From contig JAUQZZ010000096.1 of the NCBI GenBank assembly GCA_030586765.1, positions 1 to 7,621 on the forward strand: a stretch of DNA of 7,621 nt, read 5' to 3'. Position 1 is the stretch's first letter. Each line of letters begins with the position of its first letter. The DNA is from Candidatus Brocadiales bacterium. Its GTDB lineage: Bacteria; Planctomycetota; Brocadiia; Brocadiales; Bathyanammoxibiaceae. Under the pieces are notes generated by a model. It was not told the origin of the DNA. It did not search any database and saw only the letters and a list, made by a program, of their open reading frames with translations. Positions 1 to 5,020 of the stretch are shown piece after piece. Position numbers and translations under genes: made by a program.

Positions 1-937
1 GGAGGTAATGGTCAAGCCTGTAGATAACTTCGTAAGCCTCAACAACGTCTATCTCAGACATCAGACCCCATCTGAATTCAGGCATCCAGTGCCAGTATCC
101 TAGCACTTGCACCCCACGGTAGTCCGCATAACCCTCAGGATTGAAACCTGAGCCCCCTTCCAAGCAGTGCTTTACCCCCTTGGTCAATTTCCCCGTTTGC
201 GGGTCTTTGAGTCGGAGCTCCAGGGCGGACCTTTTTTTAATCAGCCCCATTGCCTTGATAGCAGGAATAAAGGCCGATTCTGTGAGCATGTATCCGTCAC
301 TATTAACAAGATAAGTCTCCCCTGTCTTACCCATCTTTACCCGGCGCACTTCCTTGTTCAAGAGCATCAAATCGACCCTGAGCACCAGTACTCCTGCCAC
401 CTCTCCCTTCGCTTTTACCGGGGTGGAGACAAGGAGGGTAGGTACCCCAGGCTCCTTCTCCCCAAGTTCGTTTTCTATGGGGAATTCAGAGGGTCTTACT
501 TCGGTTATAAAAGTCGAGCCCTTCAGGGCCTGCTGGAAGTAGTCAGACCCAGAAACATCCTGACCTTTAAGGTCTCCTCCACTGGAAAGCCAGATACGAC
601 CATCTTTGTCACAGACAAAGATAGTCTTGTAGCCATACTCCTTACGCACAGTGTCAAGGTAGTAGAGTAGCTTGGTATGGTTGAACTGGTCTGTCAGCTC
701 AGAGGGATGCATGGAGAGCATTGCAGCTGTTACCGCTGCATCATGTAACCGCTCATGCATCCATACAGTTATAAGTTCCGCCTGTCGGTCTCCTATGCCC
801 TCTAGGTTCTGTATGCGGGCCTGCTGGATAGCTGCCAGCACTGTGGGACGGATAATTATCCAAGTGGTCAGGATTAAGGGGGCGAGAGCCAACCCAATAA
901 ACAGAAGGATGGCCTTAGAACGGATGGATATAGTCAT
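1..937 (-). CDS. Cache-domain membrane sensor protein, N-terminal part (3' end outside the window)
   Basis: The reading frame starts at ATG 937-935 on the minus strand and stays open to the window edge (312 codons). Residues about 9-31 form a signal-anchor membrane helix (AILLFIGLALAPLILTTWII). The rest reads as an extracytoplasmic double-Cache (dCache_1-type) ligand-binding domain: YKTIFVCDKDGRIWLSS, then SDYFQQALKG, STPVKAKGEVAGVLVL, GKTGETYLVNSDGYMLTES, and near the end DYRGVQVLGYWHW followed by WGLMSEIDVVEAY. This order is typical of sensors that continue into a second membrane helix, HAMP and an output domain. Output (histidine kinase, diguanylate cyclase or chemoreceptor) cannot be known because it lies off the window. 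A GGGAG sequence about 11 nt upstream is the likely ribosome site. A promoter lies at 968-996. It is divergently oriented from the protease remnant to its right. Cache identification is firm; ligand is unknown. Confidence 0.85.
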   Translation of the reverse strand, partial: MTISIRSKAILLFIGLALAPLILTTWIIIRPTVLAAIQQARIQNLEGIGDRQAELITVWMHERLHDAAVTAAMLSMHPSELTDQFNHTKLLYYLDTVRKEYGYKTIFVCDKDGRIWLSSGGDLKGQDVSGSDYFQQALKGSTFITEVRPSEFPIENELGEKEPGVPTLLVSTPVKAKGEVAGVLVLRVDLMLLNKEVRRVKMGKTGETYLVNSDGYMLTESAFIPAIKAMGLIKKRSALELRLKDPQTGKLTKGVKHCLEGGSGFNPEGYADYRGVQVLGYWHWMPEFRWGLMSEIDVVEAYEVIYRLDHYL

Positions 938-967
938 TAACCACCGGCTCCCAGAAAGACTGCGGTC

Positions 968-996
968 AAACTACCATACAGGCCCGTGTATGTCAA
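968..996 (-). promoter_or_regulatory. sigma70-type promoter of the Cache sensor, with an internal inverted repeat
   Basis: On the minus strand a perfect -35 box TTGACA (996-991) is followed by 17 nt and a weak -10 TAGTTT (973-968), placing the transcription start near 961 and giving a leader of about 24 nt to the sensor ATG at 937. The spacer contains the inverted repeat CATACA / TGTATG (975-980 and 987-992) around a 6-bp GC core, correctly placed to be a repressor or activator site. The boxes are seen in the sequence; promoter activity and operator function are inferred. Confidence 0.5.
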
Positions 997-1027
997 GTAA
1001 TTTAGTCATCCTTTGTGAGCCAAATAA

Positions 1028-1342
1028 CCTTTCCTAACGGCACCAACTCACGTTTATTCTCCTCTTTTTATAAAGCCCTATGTAGGTCCAGCTCCTGCTC
1101 AAACATTACGAAGACAAGTTGAAACAGATGAGTTTGGATGCAGTATTAGGATTGAAGGCCTGGATGGGGTATTTTATTTCAAAGTTGTTGGAGTAGAAGA
1201 CATCGAAGAAGATAGGGCCTTACTAGGCAGAAACGTTCTAGACGAGTTTATTGTTACCTTAAACAGTCCTGAAAAGGGTCGCCTGACTATAACCGATCCC
1301 CGGCAGCACCTTCCAGGCAGAAAACCACAACTTTACCGTTAG
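1028..1342 (+). pseudogene. Retropepsin-like aspartic protease, C-terminal remnant without a start
   Basis: An open frame follows the stop at 1025-1027 and ends at TAG 1340-1342, but it holds no ATG, GTG or TTG codon. From about 1076 it encodes PYVGPAPAQTLRRQVETD, a segment ending LDGVFYFKVVGVEDI, then the telling LLGRNVLDEFIVTLNSPEKG and RLTITDPRQH. The 'LLGR-(D/N)-VL-x-x-F-x-V-T-L' motif is the C-terminal signature of short bacterial retropepsin-like (clan AA) aspartyl proteases. The N-terminal half, with the catalytic Asp-Thr/Ser-Gly, is absent, so the product could not be an active protease. Its stop overlaps the stop region of the convergent GDT1-family gene by 4 bp. Most likely it is a 5'-truncated gene left after a deletion or insertion. 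A non-canonical start is the alternative, but the missing catalytic half argues against function. Confidence 0.65.
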
Positions 1343-1611
1343 AACTTCCCTAGAAGTATCAGTATCCCCAGGGCGATGAAGACCAAGGCTGCAATGCCTT
1401 TGATTATCTCTAGGGGCACCACCTTGGTGAGCAGTACCCCAACGGTCACCCCGAAGAAGGTCACCACTGCCATGGCCGCCACTGTGCCAATAAAGACAGA
1501 TAAGGGCCTGTTGGTCTGAGATGTCAGGAAGATGGCCGCCAGTTGGGTCTTATCCCCCAATTCTGCCAGGAAGATGGTGATGAAGGTGCTTACCAGTATT
1601 TTCCAATCCAT
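1339..1611 (-). CDS. TMEM165/GDT1 (UPF0016) family half-size cation transporter
   Basis: This 90-residue, very hydrophobic protein has the family signature E-L-G-D-K-T-Q at residues 17-23, lying in the first membrane helix after MDWKILVSTFITIFLA. Three helices can be drawn (about 5-28, 38-62 and 66-88). Family members carry two such E-x-G-D-K/R-T/S motifs, either in one protein or in two short subunits, and move Mn2+ (and Ca2+) out of the cytoplasm. This copy has a single repeat, so it would have to act as a homodimer or with a second small subunit, which is not in this window. ATG 1611-1609 is preceded by a strong GGGAGG (1622-1617) at 5 nt, so the start is secure. It is the last gene of the thiE-murJ-GDT1 run, 90 nt after murJ; no Mn2+ (yybP-ykoY) riboswitch was recognised in that gap. 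The exact ion is inferred from the family. Confidence 0.88.
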   Translation of the reverse strand: MDWKILVSTFITIFLAELGDKTQLAAIFLTSQTNRPLSVFIGTVAAMAVVTFFGVTVGVLLTKVVPLEIIKGIAALVFIALGILILLGKF

Positions 1612-1633
1612 AATAACCTCCCGAGACTTAGCC

Positions 1634-1648
1634 GCCTAAGAGCTAGGC
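1634..1648 (-). promoter_or_regulatory. Small hairpin upstream of the GDT1-family gene
   Basis: In the 90-nt gap between murJ and the GDT1-family gene the arms GCCTA (1634-1638) and TAGGC (1644-1648) flank a 5-nt loop. A competing pairing TTAG / CTAA (1628-1631 with 1636-1639) overlaps it. The hairpin lies 11 nt upstream of the GGGAGG ribosome site. It contains CCGCCTAAG, a degenerate half of the dispersed 15-bp palindrome. A regulatory role is speculative; it may be only a decayed repeat. Confidence 0.25.
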
Positions 1649-1701
1649 AATTTCTGCAAAGATAAATACAATAAGGGTGTCCCTTGTCCTACAGCCCAAG
1701 G

Positions 1702-3348
1702 TTATTCTTCCCCCCTTTTTATAAAGGCACGATAGAGGGGCTTGAGCTCTTCTGAGCCCAGTAAGTGGGCTACCGCCAGAAAGGTGCCTAAGGCCAGGGG
1801 CATAGGTACAAAGAGCCTGACTGCCTTGTTAAAGGTATCCCCCTGGGAAGGGGGGAGCCAGTACAGCAGTGCGATACATACTACTGCCATAAGGGCAGTG
1901 GCTATCAGGGTCTTGCCCACGCAGACAATCATCTCGCCACCCTCTTTGACTTTTAATCTTCCCCTGAGGACCACAAAGAGTATAGCTACCTGGGCCATGG
2001 CAGAGATGGCCGTGGACAGGGCAAGACCCCCTTCCTTGAGAAACCATATAAGGGAAAGGCTCAAGGCAAGATTCAGGCCCACCATGCTGGCGCCTACCTT
2101 TACAGGGGTAATGGTATCTTGAAGGGAGTAAAAGGCCCTGATAAGGATATGCAGTGAGCAGTAGGCCCAGATGCCTATAGAGTAGAAGAATATCACTGAG
2201 GCGGTTCGGTGGGTGGACTCCTGGGTGAAGGCATGCCGCTGGAAGAAGAGTTCTAGAAGCGGCTCTCTCAGGATGATAAGCCCTACTGATGCGGGGATAC
2301 TAATAAATAAAACCATTCTTAGGGCCTTGTGTAAGGTAGCTGAAAAATTTTTCCAGTCGTTGCGCACCACATGAGTGGATAGGGTTGGGAAGACCGCTGT
2401 GGCCAGGGCAACACCCACAACCCCCAGGGGGAACTCTATTATCCTGTCCCCATAGTAGAGGACAGAGGCTGCCCCACTCTGGAGGGGGAAGGCAAAGACC
2501 TTACCTGCCAGGGTAAAGGTGCTGGGCCCGCCTGGAGAGGAGGCAAAACCCACAGCAATCAGGCTATCCATCAGGACATTTATCTGCACTACTGCCAGGC
2601 CAAATACCACAGGCCCTATGAGCCTGGTTATCTGTTTTAGGCCCGGGTGCGCAAAATGGATTACTGGGTTAACATTGCCCCCTTTACTCCTCATCACCCA
2701 GAGCTGTATCCCCAGTTGTATAATTCCTGCGGTAAGGATGGCCAGGGCTACACCAAAGATGCCCCTGTCTTCCAGCATAGGTGCGATGAGGATTATTCCC
2801 AGTATCCAGCATATATTCAGCACCGCAGGGGACAGGGCGGGGACCAGGAAGTGTCTAAGACAATTAAGGATGGCTGAGACCAGGGCCGCCAGGCATATAA
2901 AGAGCATGTAGGGGAACATTATAATAGACAGCTCTAGGGTCAGGTTCCATTTGGCATCCAGGTGTGTGAGCCTCGGGATGATATAGAAGGCTGCTTCACC
3001 CAGGAGGACTATTAGGCCCAGGAAGATAAAGAGGGCAGTGGCCACTACACTTACCAGGTACCAGGATTCCCTTTCCCCTCGTTTTTCCAGGTATTCGGTG
3101 AAGATGGGGATAAAGGCCGCTGTCAGGGCACCCTCTCCGAAGAGCCTTCGAAAGAGGTTGGGGATTCGGAAGGCCACGGCAAAGGCGTCCCACACCATGG
3201 TGGTACCAAAGGCACTGGCACAGAGGATATCCCTCAGGAGGCCGAGTATGCGGCTGAAGAGGGTGCAGAGGCCGATAGTCCTGGCAGACCTTAGAAAAGA
3301 ATGCTCAGTCAAAAATTTATATCCTTGCCTATCAAGAGCTTTTGCCAC
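1702..3348 (-). CDS. murJ: Lipid II flippase MurJ (MviN family)
   Basis: MurJ moves the peptidoglycan precursor lipid II from the inner to the outer face of the cytoplasmic membrane. The 548-residue protein has the usual MurJ length and about 14 membrane helices. The N-terminal region matches the family closely: FSRILGLLRD (residues 31-40), then WDAFAVAFRIPNLFRRLFGE and GALTAAFIPIF. The Arg, Asp and Arg-Arg-x-x-x-Glu positions equivalent to E. coli R18, R24, D39, R52, R53 and E57 are all present (R33, R39, D54, R67, R68, E72). The annotated start is GTG 3348, whose only purine run (GGGGG) abuts the codon. TTG at 3312 (codon 13) has AAGGA at 9 nt and would give an N-terminus closer to that of E. 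coli MurJ, so the true start may be 3312. It lies 34 nt after thiE and 90 nt before the GDT1-family gene on the same strand, so co-transcription is likely. Confidence 0.95.
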   Translation of the reverse strand: MAKALDRQGYKFLTEHSFLRSARTIGLCTLFSRILGLLRDILCASAFGTTMVWDAFAVAFRIPNLFRRLFGEGALTAAFIPIFTEYLEKRGERESWYLVSVVATALFIFLGLIVLLGEAAFYIIPRLTHLDAKWNLTLELSIIMFPYMLFICLAALVSAILNCLRHFLVPALSPAVLNICWILGIILIAPMLEDRGIFGVALAILTAGIIQLGIQLWVMRSKGGNVNPVIHFAHPGLKQITRLIGPVVFGLAVVQINVLMDSLIAVGFASSPGGPSTFTLAGKVFAFPLQSGAASVLYYGDRIIEFPLGVVGVALATAVFPTLSTHVVRNDWKNFSATLHKALRMVLFISIPASVGLIILREPLLELFFQRHAFTQESTHRTASVIFFYSIGIWAYCSLHILIRAFYSLQDTITPVKVGASMVGLNLALSLSLIWFLKEGGLALSTAISAMAQVAILFVVLRGRLKVKEGGEMIVCVGKTLIATALMAVVCIALLYWLPPSQGDTFNKAVRLFVPMPLALGTFLAVAHLLGSEELKPLYRAFIKRGEE

Positions 3349-3382
3349 CCCCTAGCCGATATGACAAGCATTGCGCTATTTG

Positions 3383-4135
3383 TTATTTTGAGTACGCCTT
3401 TGGTTGGCATAACCTTTTAGTGAATGACTGGGTTGAGGCCAGAATGTCTTCCTGAGCAACAATAGCAGAGCAAATAGCCACCCTGCGGGTACCTGTGCTT
3501 AGAACCTGTTCAAGGTTTGTATTATTTATTCCACCGATAGCAAAGTAGGGTATCTGTATCTCTTGGGATACCTGCCTGAGGAGCTCAAGGCCCACTGCCC
3601 CGGCCAGGGCCTTGGTTTGGGTGGGGAACACAGGACCTACCCCTAGATAATCTGCCCCTTCTTCCTGGGCCTTCCTGGCTTGGTCGATGCTATGGACGGA
3701 GACGCCTATAAGCCTATCCCTACCCAGGAGACGTCTGGCCTCTTTTATAGGGACGTCCTCTTGCCCCAGGTGTAGGCCATCGGCCTGGACCTCTAAGGCG
3801 ATGTGAGGACTATCATTTACAATGAAGAGGGTATTTGACTCCCTGGTTATTTTCCTGAGCTCTAAGGCAAGCTGGAGTAACCCCTCCTCAGGTTCGCCAA
3901 AGGGGTGGGCGAATCTGCTCCGCCTTAGGCGGATGGCTGACATACCATTGCCAGGGGTTTGTAACCCCTTTTCTCTCAGTTGCAAGGCATCAGCACCGCC
4001 CGCTATAACCAGCCTGGCCACCTCTAGTAATGGCCTCTTACAAAACTCCTGGGTGAGCAAGACGTAAAGCCTTGCTTGTCTTATGGCTTTTCTTAAATCC
4101 TCTCTATTCATAAACCCTTTCGTAACATTTATCAT
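3383..4135 (-). CDS. thiE: Thiamine phosphate synthase ThiE with an in-frame inserted segment
   Basis: ThiE joins HMP-pyrophosphate and the thiazole phosphate to make thiamine monophosphate. The TIM-barrel motifs are in order: LQLREK (51-56, pyrophosphate-binding Arg/Lys), FIVNDS (104-109) and HLGQED (122-127) carrying the Mg2+-binding aspartates D108 and D127, GVSVHS (144-149), GVGPVFPTQTK (165-175) and AIGGI (199-203). At 250 residues it is longer than the usual 210-220. The excess lies at about residues 58-82, between LREKG and the helix LLQLALELRK, and is encoded by DNA rich in palindromes (see the repeat entries). Reading frame and active-site residues are intact, so the enzyme is probably functional. 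ATG 4135 has no close ribosome site. Met9 (4111) has AAGG at a 4-nt spacing and fits family N-termini, so it may be the real start. First gene of the operon with murJ; no TPP riboswitch was recognised upstream. Confidence 0.93.
   Translation of the reverse strand: MINVTKGFMNREDLRKAIRQARLYVLLTQEFCKRPLLEVARLVIAGGADALQLREKGLQTPGNGMSAIRLRRSRFAHPFGEPEEGLLQLALELRKITRESNTLFIVNDSPHIALEVQADGLHLGQEDVPIKEARRLLGRDRLIGVSVHSIDQARKAQEEGADYLGVGPVFPTQTKALAGAVGLELLRQVSQEIQIPYFAIGGINNTNLEQVLSTGTRRVAICSAIVAQEDILASTQSFTKRLCQPKAYSK
3890..3968. repeat. Palindrome-rich segment inserted in frame within thiE
   Basis: This roughly 60-75 bp stretch encodes about residues 58-82 of ThiE, a length excess of about 20 residues compared with B. 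subtilis ThiE as I recall it. It contains three hairpins in a row: TTCGCC (3893-3898) with GGCGAA (3908-3913); the 15-bp palindrome TCCGCCTTAGGCGGA (3919-3933); and GGGGTT (3954-3959) with AACCCC (3963-3968). The encoded peptide includes SAIRLRRSRF and is basic. Exact insertion borders cannot be set without an alignment. The arrangement recalls Rickettsia palindromic elements, which insert in frame into protein genes, but the sequence itself is not one I recognise. Confidence 0.6.
3919..3933. repeat. 15-bp dispersed palindrome, copy 1 (inside thiE)
   Basis: TCCGCCTTAGGCGGA is a perfect palindrome with 7-bp arms around one central base. On the coding (minus) strand it spans ThiE residues 68-73 and reads Ile-Arg-Leu-Arg-Arg-Ser. 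With the adjoining GCAG it shares a 19-bp stretch, TCCGCCTWAGGCGGAGCAG, with the copy at 4169. Confidence 0.85.
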
Positions 4136-4168
4136 AATTGAGTCTTACCTTCAAGGAATTTTACCTGG

Positions 4169-4183
4169 TCCGCCTTAGGCGGA
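4169..4183. repeat. 15-bp dispersed palindrome, copy 2
   Basis: TCCGCCTTAGGCGGA, identical to copy 1, followed by GCAG. It lies 34 bp upstream of the annotated thiE start, within its presumed leader or promoter region. Confidence 0.85.
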
Positions 4184-4243
4184 GCAGTTTTTCAAGGCGG
4201 CCTTTGTACAATTAAGGCGTAGATAGAAAATACCCTCCCCTTT

Positions 4244-4292
4244 GTCGCCTGGGGCGACCCTGTAGGGGTTCAAAATTTTGAACCCTTACAGG
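4244..4292. repeat. Adjacent short and long palindromes
   Basis: A short hairpin, GTCGCC (4244-4249) with GGCGAC (4253-4258) around TGG, is followed without a gap by a 34-bp palindrome (4259-4292). The long palindrome has 17-bp arms beginning CCTGTA and meeting at CAAAATTTTG, with one G/T mismatch in the arms (G4265 opposite T4286). The short hairpin shares the core GCCTGGGGCG with the reverse complement of the copy at 4615. Neither has a T-tract, so terminator function is not supported. Confidence 0.75.
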
Positions 4293-4296
4293 CAGA

Positions 4297-4311
4297 CCCG
4301 CCTCAGGCGGG
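4297..4311. repeat. 15-bp dispersed palindrome, copy 3 (compensated variant)
   Basis: CCCGCCTCAGGCGGG differs from the consensus at both outer bases (T to C and A to G), so the terminal base pair is preserved. This is a compensatory change that would keep the hairpin intact. Confidence 0.8.
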
Positions 4312-4346
4312 ATGGGGGAGGGTAGGCCCCGAACCTAGTATGATTT

Positions 4347-4386
4347 GGGGAGGGAGAGGGTGAATCCCCCTCCCTCTATCCCTCCC
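4347..4386. repeat. G-run / C-run imperfect palindrome
   Basis: A plus-strand purine tract GGGGAGGGAGAGGGTGA (4347-4363) is followed by C-runs (CCCCC, CCC, CCC, CCC at 4366-4386). GAGGGAG (4350-4356) can pair with CTCCCTC (4370-4376). On the minus strand the four G-runs have loops of 1, 5 and 1 nt, which fits the usual G-quadruplex pattern. The 17-bp tract recurs exactly at 4764-4780. Confidence 0.65.
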
Positions 4387-4391
4387 ACCAG

Positions 4392-4431
4392 GGCCTCCTT
4401 ACCCTGAAACAAGTTCAGGGGACGGAAGGCC
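4392..4431. repeat. Nested hairpin
   Basis: An inner stem CCCTGAA (4402-4408) with TTCAGGG (4414-4420) and loop ACAAG lies inside an outer pairing GGCCT (4392-4396) with AGGCC (4427-4431). There is no T-tract on either side, so it is better read as a REP-like palindrome than as a terminator. Confidence 0.6.
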
Positions 4432-4457
4432 AGGGGAGGGGGATTCGGTAGGCGCTA

Positions 4458-4472
4458 TCCGCCTCAGGTGGA
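4458..4472. repeat. 15-bp dispersed palindrome, copy 4 (one change)
   Basis: TCCGCCTCAGGTGGA has one C to T change in the right arm, turning a G-C pair into a G-T wobble on one strand. Confidence 0.75.
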
Positions 4473-4521
4473 CTGCTCACAATGGGTGTCCGAACCTATG
4501 TCTGAAGGTCAGTAAGGCGTA

Positions 4522-4549
4522 TTGACTGGGTGGGCAGAGATGTTATAAT
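4522..4549 (+). promoter_or_regulatory. Near-consensus sigma70 promoter
   Basis: TTGACT (4522-4527), a 16-nt spacer and a perfect TATAAT (4544-4549) match 11 of 12 consensus positions. Transcription would begin near 4556, giving a leader of about 45 nt to the ATG at 4601. It is the best promoter in the repeat island and could drive the small ORF and, by read-through, ccsA at 5048. Confidence 0.65.
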
Positions 4550-4600
4550 TGGGGTTATGCTAAAACCTCTAAAAAGTCATTCTGCAGGATAGGGGAGGTC

Positions 4601-4726
4601 ATGCCAGAGGCAGATCCGCCCCAGGCGGACTTTCTAGCCCAGCTTGATGCGGCCCTAGAACGGGCCGCCTATCCATTTTTTACTTGTGCAGAGGTTTCAA
4701 GACCTCTGAAAAACTACCATTCATGA
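4601..4726 (+). CDS. Small hypothetical ORF (41 aa), possibly a truncated gene start
   Basis: ATG 4601 is preceded by a strong GGGGAGG (4592-4598) and by the promoter at 4522-4549, so this looks like a real translation start. The product is MPEADPPQADFLAQLDAALE followed by RAAYPFFTCAEVSRPLKNYHS. Residues 5-10 (DPPQAD) are encoded by a copy of the 15-bp palindrome, and residues 30-36 by a hairpin at 4689-4708, so only about residues 11-29 look like ordinary coding sequence. I do not recognise a family. It may be the 5' stub of a gene whose remainder was lost or replaced by the repeats that follow, or a genuine small protein. The next gene in the same direction is ccsA, 321 bp downstream. Confidence 0.4.
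   Translation: MPEADPPQADFLAQLDAALERAAYPFFTCAEVSRPLKNYHS
4615..4629. repeat. 15-bp dispersed palindrome, copy 5
   Basis: TCCGCCCCAGGCGGA has one mismatch beside the centre. It lies at codons 5-10 of the small ORF at 4601, in a different reading phase from the copies in thiE and resB. Confidence 0.75.
4689..4708. repeat. Hairpin at the end of the small ORF
   Basis: CAGAGGT (4689-4695) and ACCTCTG (4702-4708) form a 7-bp stem with loop TTCAAG. It is followed by A residues, not T residues, so it does not read as a plus-strand terminator. Confidence 0.5.
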
Positions 4727-4742
4727 AGTTAGGGCCCAGTTT

Positions 4743-4780
4743 CCCCTCCCCCTCGATGGGGGAGGGGAGGGAGAGGGTGA
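4743..4780 (+). repeat. G/C-run hairpin and G-quadruplex motif
   Basis: CCCCTCCCCC (4743-4752) and GGGGGAGGGG (4758-4767) are perfect 10-bp arms around TCGAT. The right arm continues as GGG A GA GGG (to 4777), giving four G-runs with loops of 1, 1 and 3 nt. Positions 4764-4780 repeat 4347-4363 exactly. Confidence 0.7.
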
Positions 4781-4812
4781 TTATTAACCTATCTATATCC
4801 ATTTACGCAGAT

Positions 4813-4841
4813 GTAGGGGCAGGTTTTAAACCTGCCCCTAC
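4813..4841. repeat. 29-bp perfect palindrome
   Basis: Fourteen-base arms starting GTAGGGGCAGGTTT and ending AAACCTGCCCCTAC pair perfectly around one central T. The GTAG...CTAC ends resemble the CTAC sequence after each hairpin at 4934-5020. It reads as a mobile or REP-type palindrome, and no T-tract follows. Confidence 0.75.
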
Positions 4842-4879
4842 GATGGATTATACAACCACCCTCCCCTGCGCCAAAGGCG

Positions 4880-4894
4880 TCCGCCTTAGGCGGA
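4880..4894. repeat. 15-bp dispersed palindrome, copy 6
   Basis: TCCGCCTTAGGCGGA, identical to copies 1 and 2, in the ccsA upstream region. Confidence 0.85.
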
Positions 4895-4933
4895 TTCGTT
4901 TATTATTTAACATGCGGACAGCACAAGACCCAA

Positions 4934-5020
4934 CGTGCCAGACGAGCTGGCACGCTACAATAGTAAGCAGGGGCAAGGCTGAAGCCTTGCCCTACAAAGG
5001 TAGAGCAGAGTAAACTCTGC
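4934..5020. repeat. Three hairpins in tandem, each followed by CTACA
   Basis: Hairpin 1 pairs CGTGCCAG (4934-4941) with CTGGCACG (4947-4954). Hairpin 2 pairs GGGCAAGGCT (4971-4980) with AGCCTTGCCC (4983-4992). Hairpin 3 pairs GCAGAGT (5005-5011) with ACTCTGC (5014-5020). Each is followed within 1-2 nt by CTACA, and hairpins 2 and 3 are preceded by TAG within about 10 nt. The arms differ in sequence while the flank is shared, as in REP-like families. The last one ends 28 bp before the ccsA start. Confidence 0.7.

Larger units (their letters stand above)
4136..4600. other. Intergenic repeat island, left part (no gene)
   Basis: The 465 bp between thiE and the small ORF at 4601 hold no convincing gene. 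They contain palindrome copies at 4169, 4297 and 4458, a compound palindrome at 4244-4292, G/C-run repeats at 4347-4386, a nested hairpin at 4392-4431 and a plus-strand promoter at 4522-4549. The thiE promoter should lie here on the minus strand, but I found no well-spaced pair of boxes; TAAAAT at 4160-4155 has no matching -35, and a 15-bp palindrome lies immediately upstream of it. Confidence 0.7.

Noticed and set aside
167..1037. Plus-strand open frames over the sensor region (167-670, 672-1037)
   Set aside because: They are opposite-strand shadows of the Cache sensor, which shows clear domain motifs on the minus strand.
1612..1701. Mn2+ (yybP-ykoY) riboswitch ahead of the GDT1-family gene
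   Set aside because: Such riboswitches often precede this family, but the 90-nt gap holds only a small hairpin and none of the conserved loop sequences could be recognised.
1742..3355. Open frames on both strands overlapping murJ (for example 1742-2122, 2519-2911, 3038-3355)
   Set aside because: All lie inside the full-length MurJ gene and show no protein-like motif.
4155..4196. thiE promoter with TTGAAA and TAAAAT on the minus strand
   Set aside because: The boxes are 26 nt apart, far beyond a usable spacing, with the 15-bp palindrome between them.
4136..4260. TPP riboswitch upstream of thiE
   Set aside because: No thi-box-like conserved CUGAGA and ACC-UGAUCUGG-type elements were found on the minus strand; the region is filled by repeats.
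4259..4292. Bidirectional terminator between the divergent operons
   Set aside because: The flanking genes diverge from this point, so a terminator would have no transcript to end, and no T-tract follows the stem.
3919..4894. CRISPR array
   Set aside because: The 15-bp copies are irregularly spaced and palindromic with no uniform spacers, and no cas gene is present.
4684..5013. 109-codon plus-strand open frame across the repeat island
   Set aside because: It is composed almost entirely of palindromic repeats; pieces such as SPSMGEGR and VGAGFKPAPT are typical translations of intergenic repeats, and no convincing ribosome site precedes its ATG.
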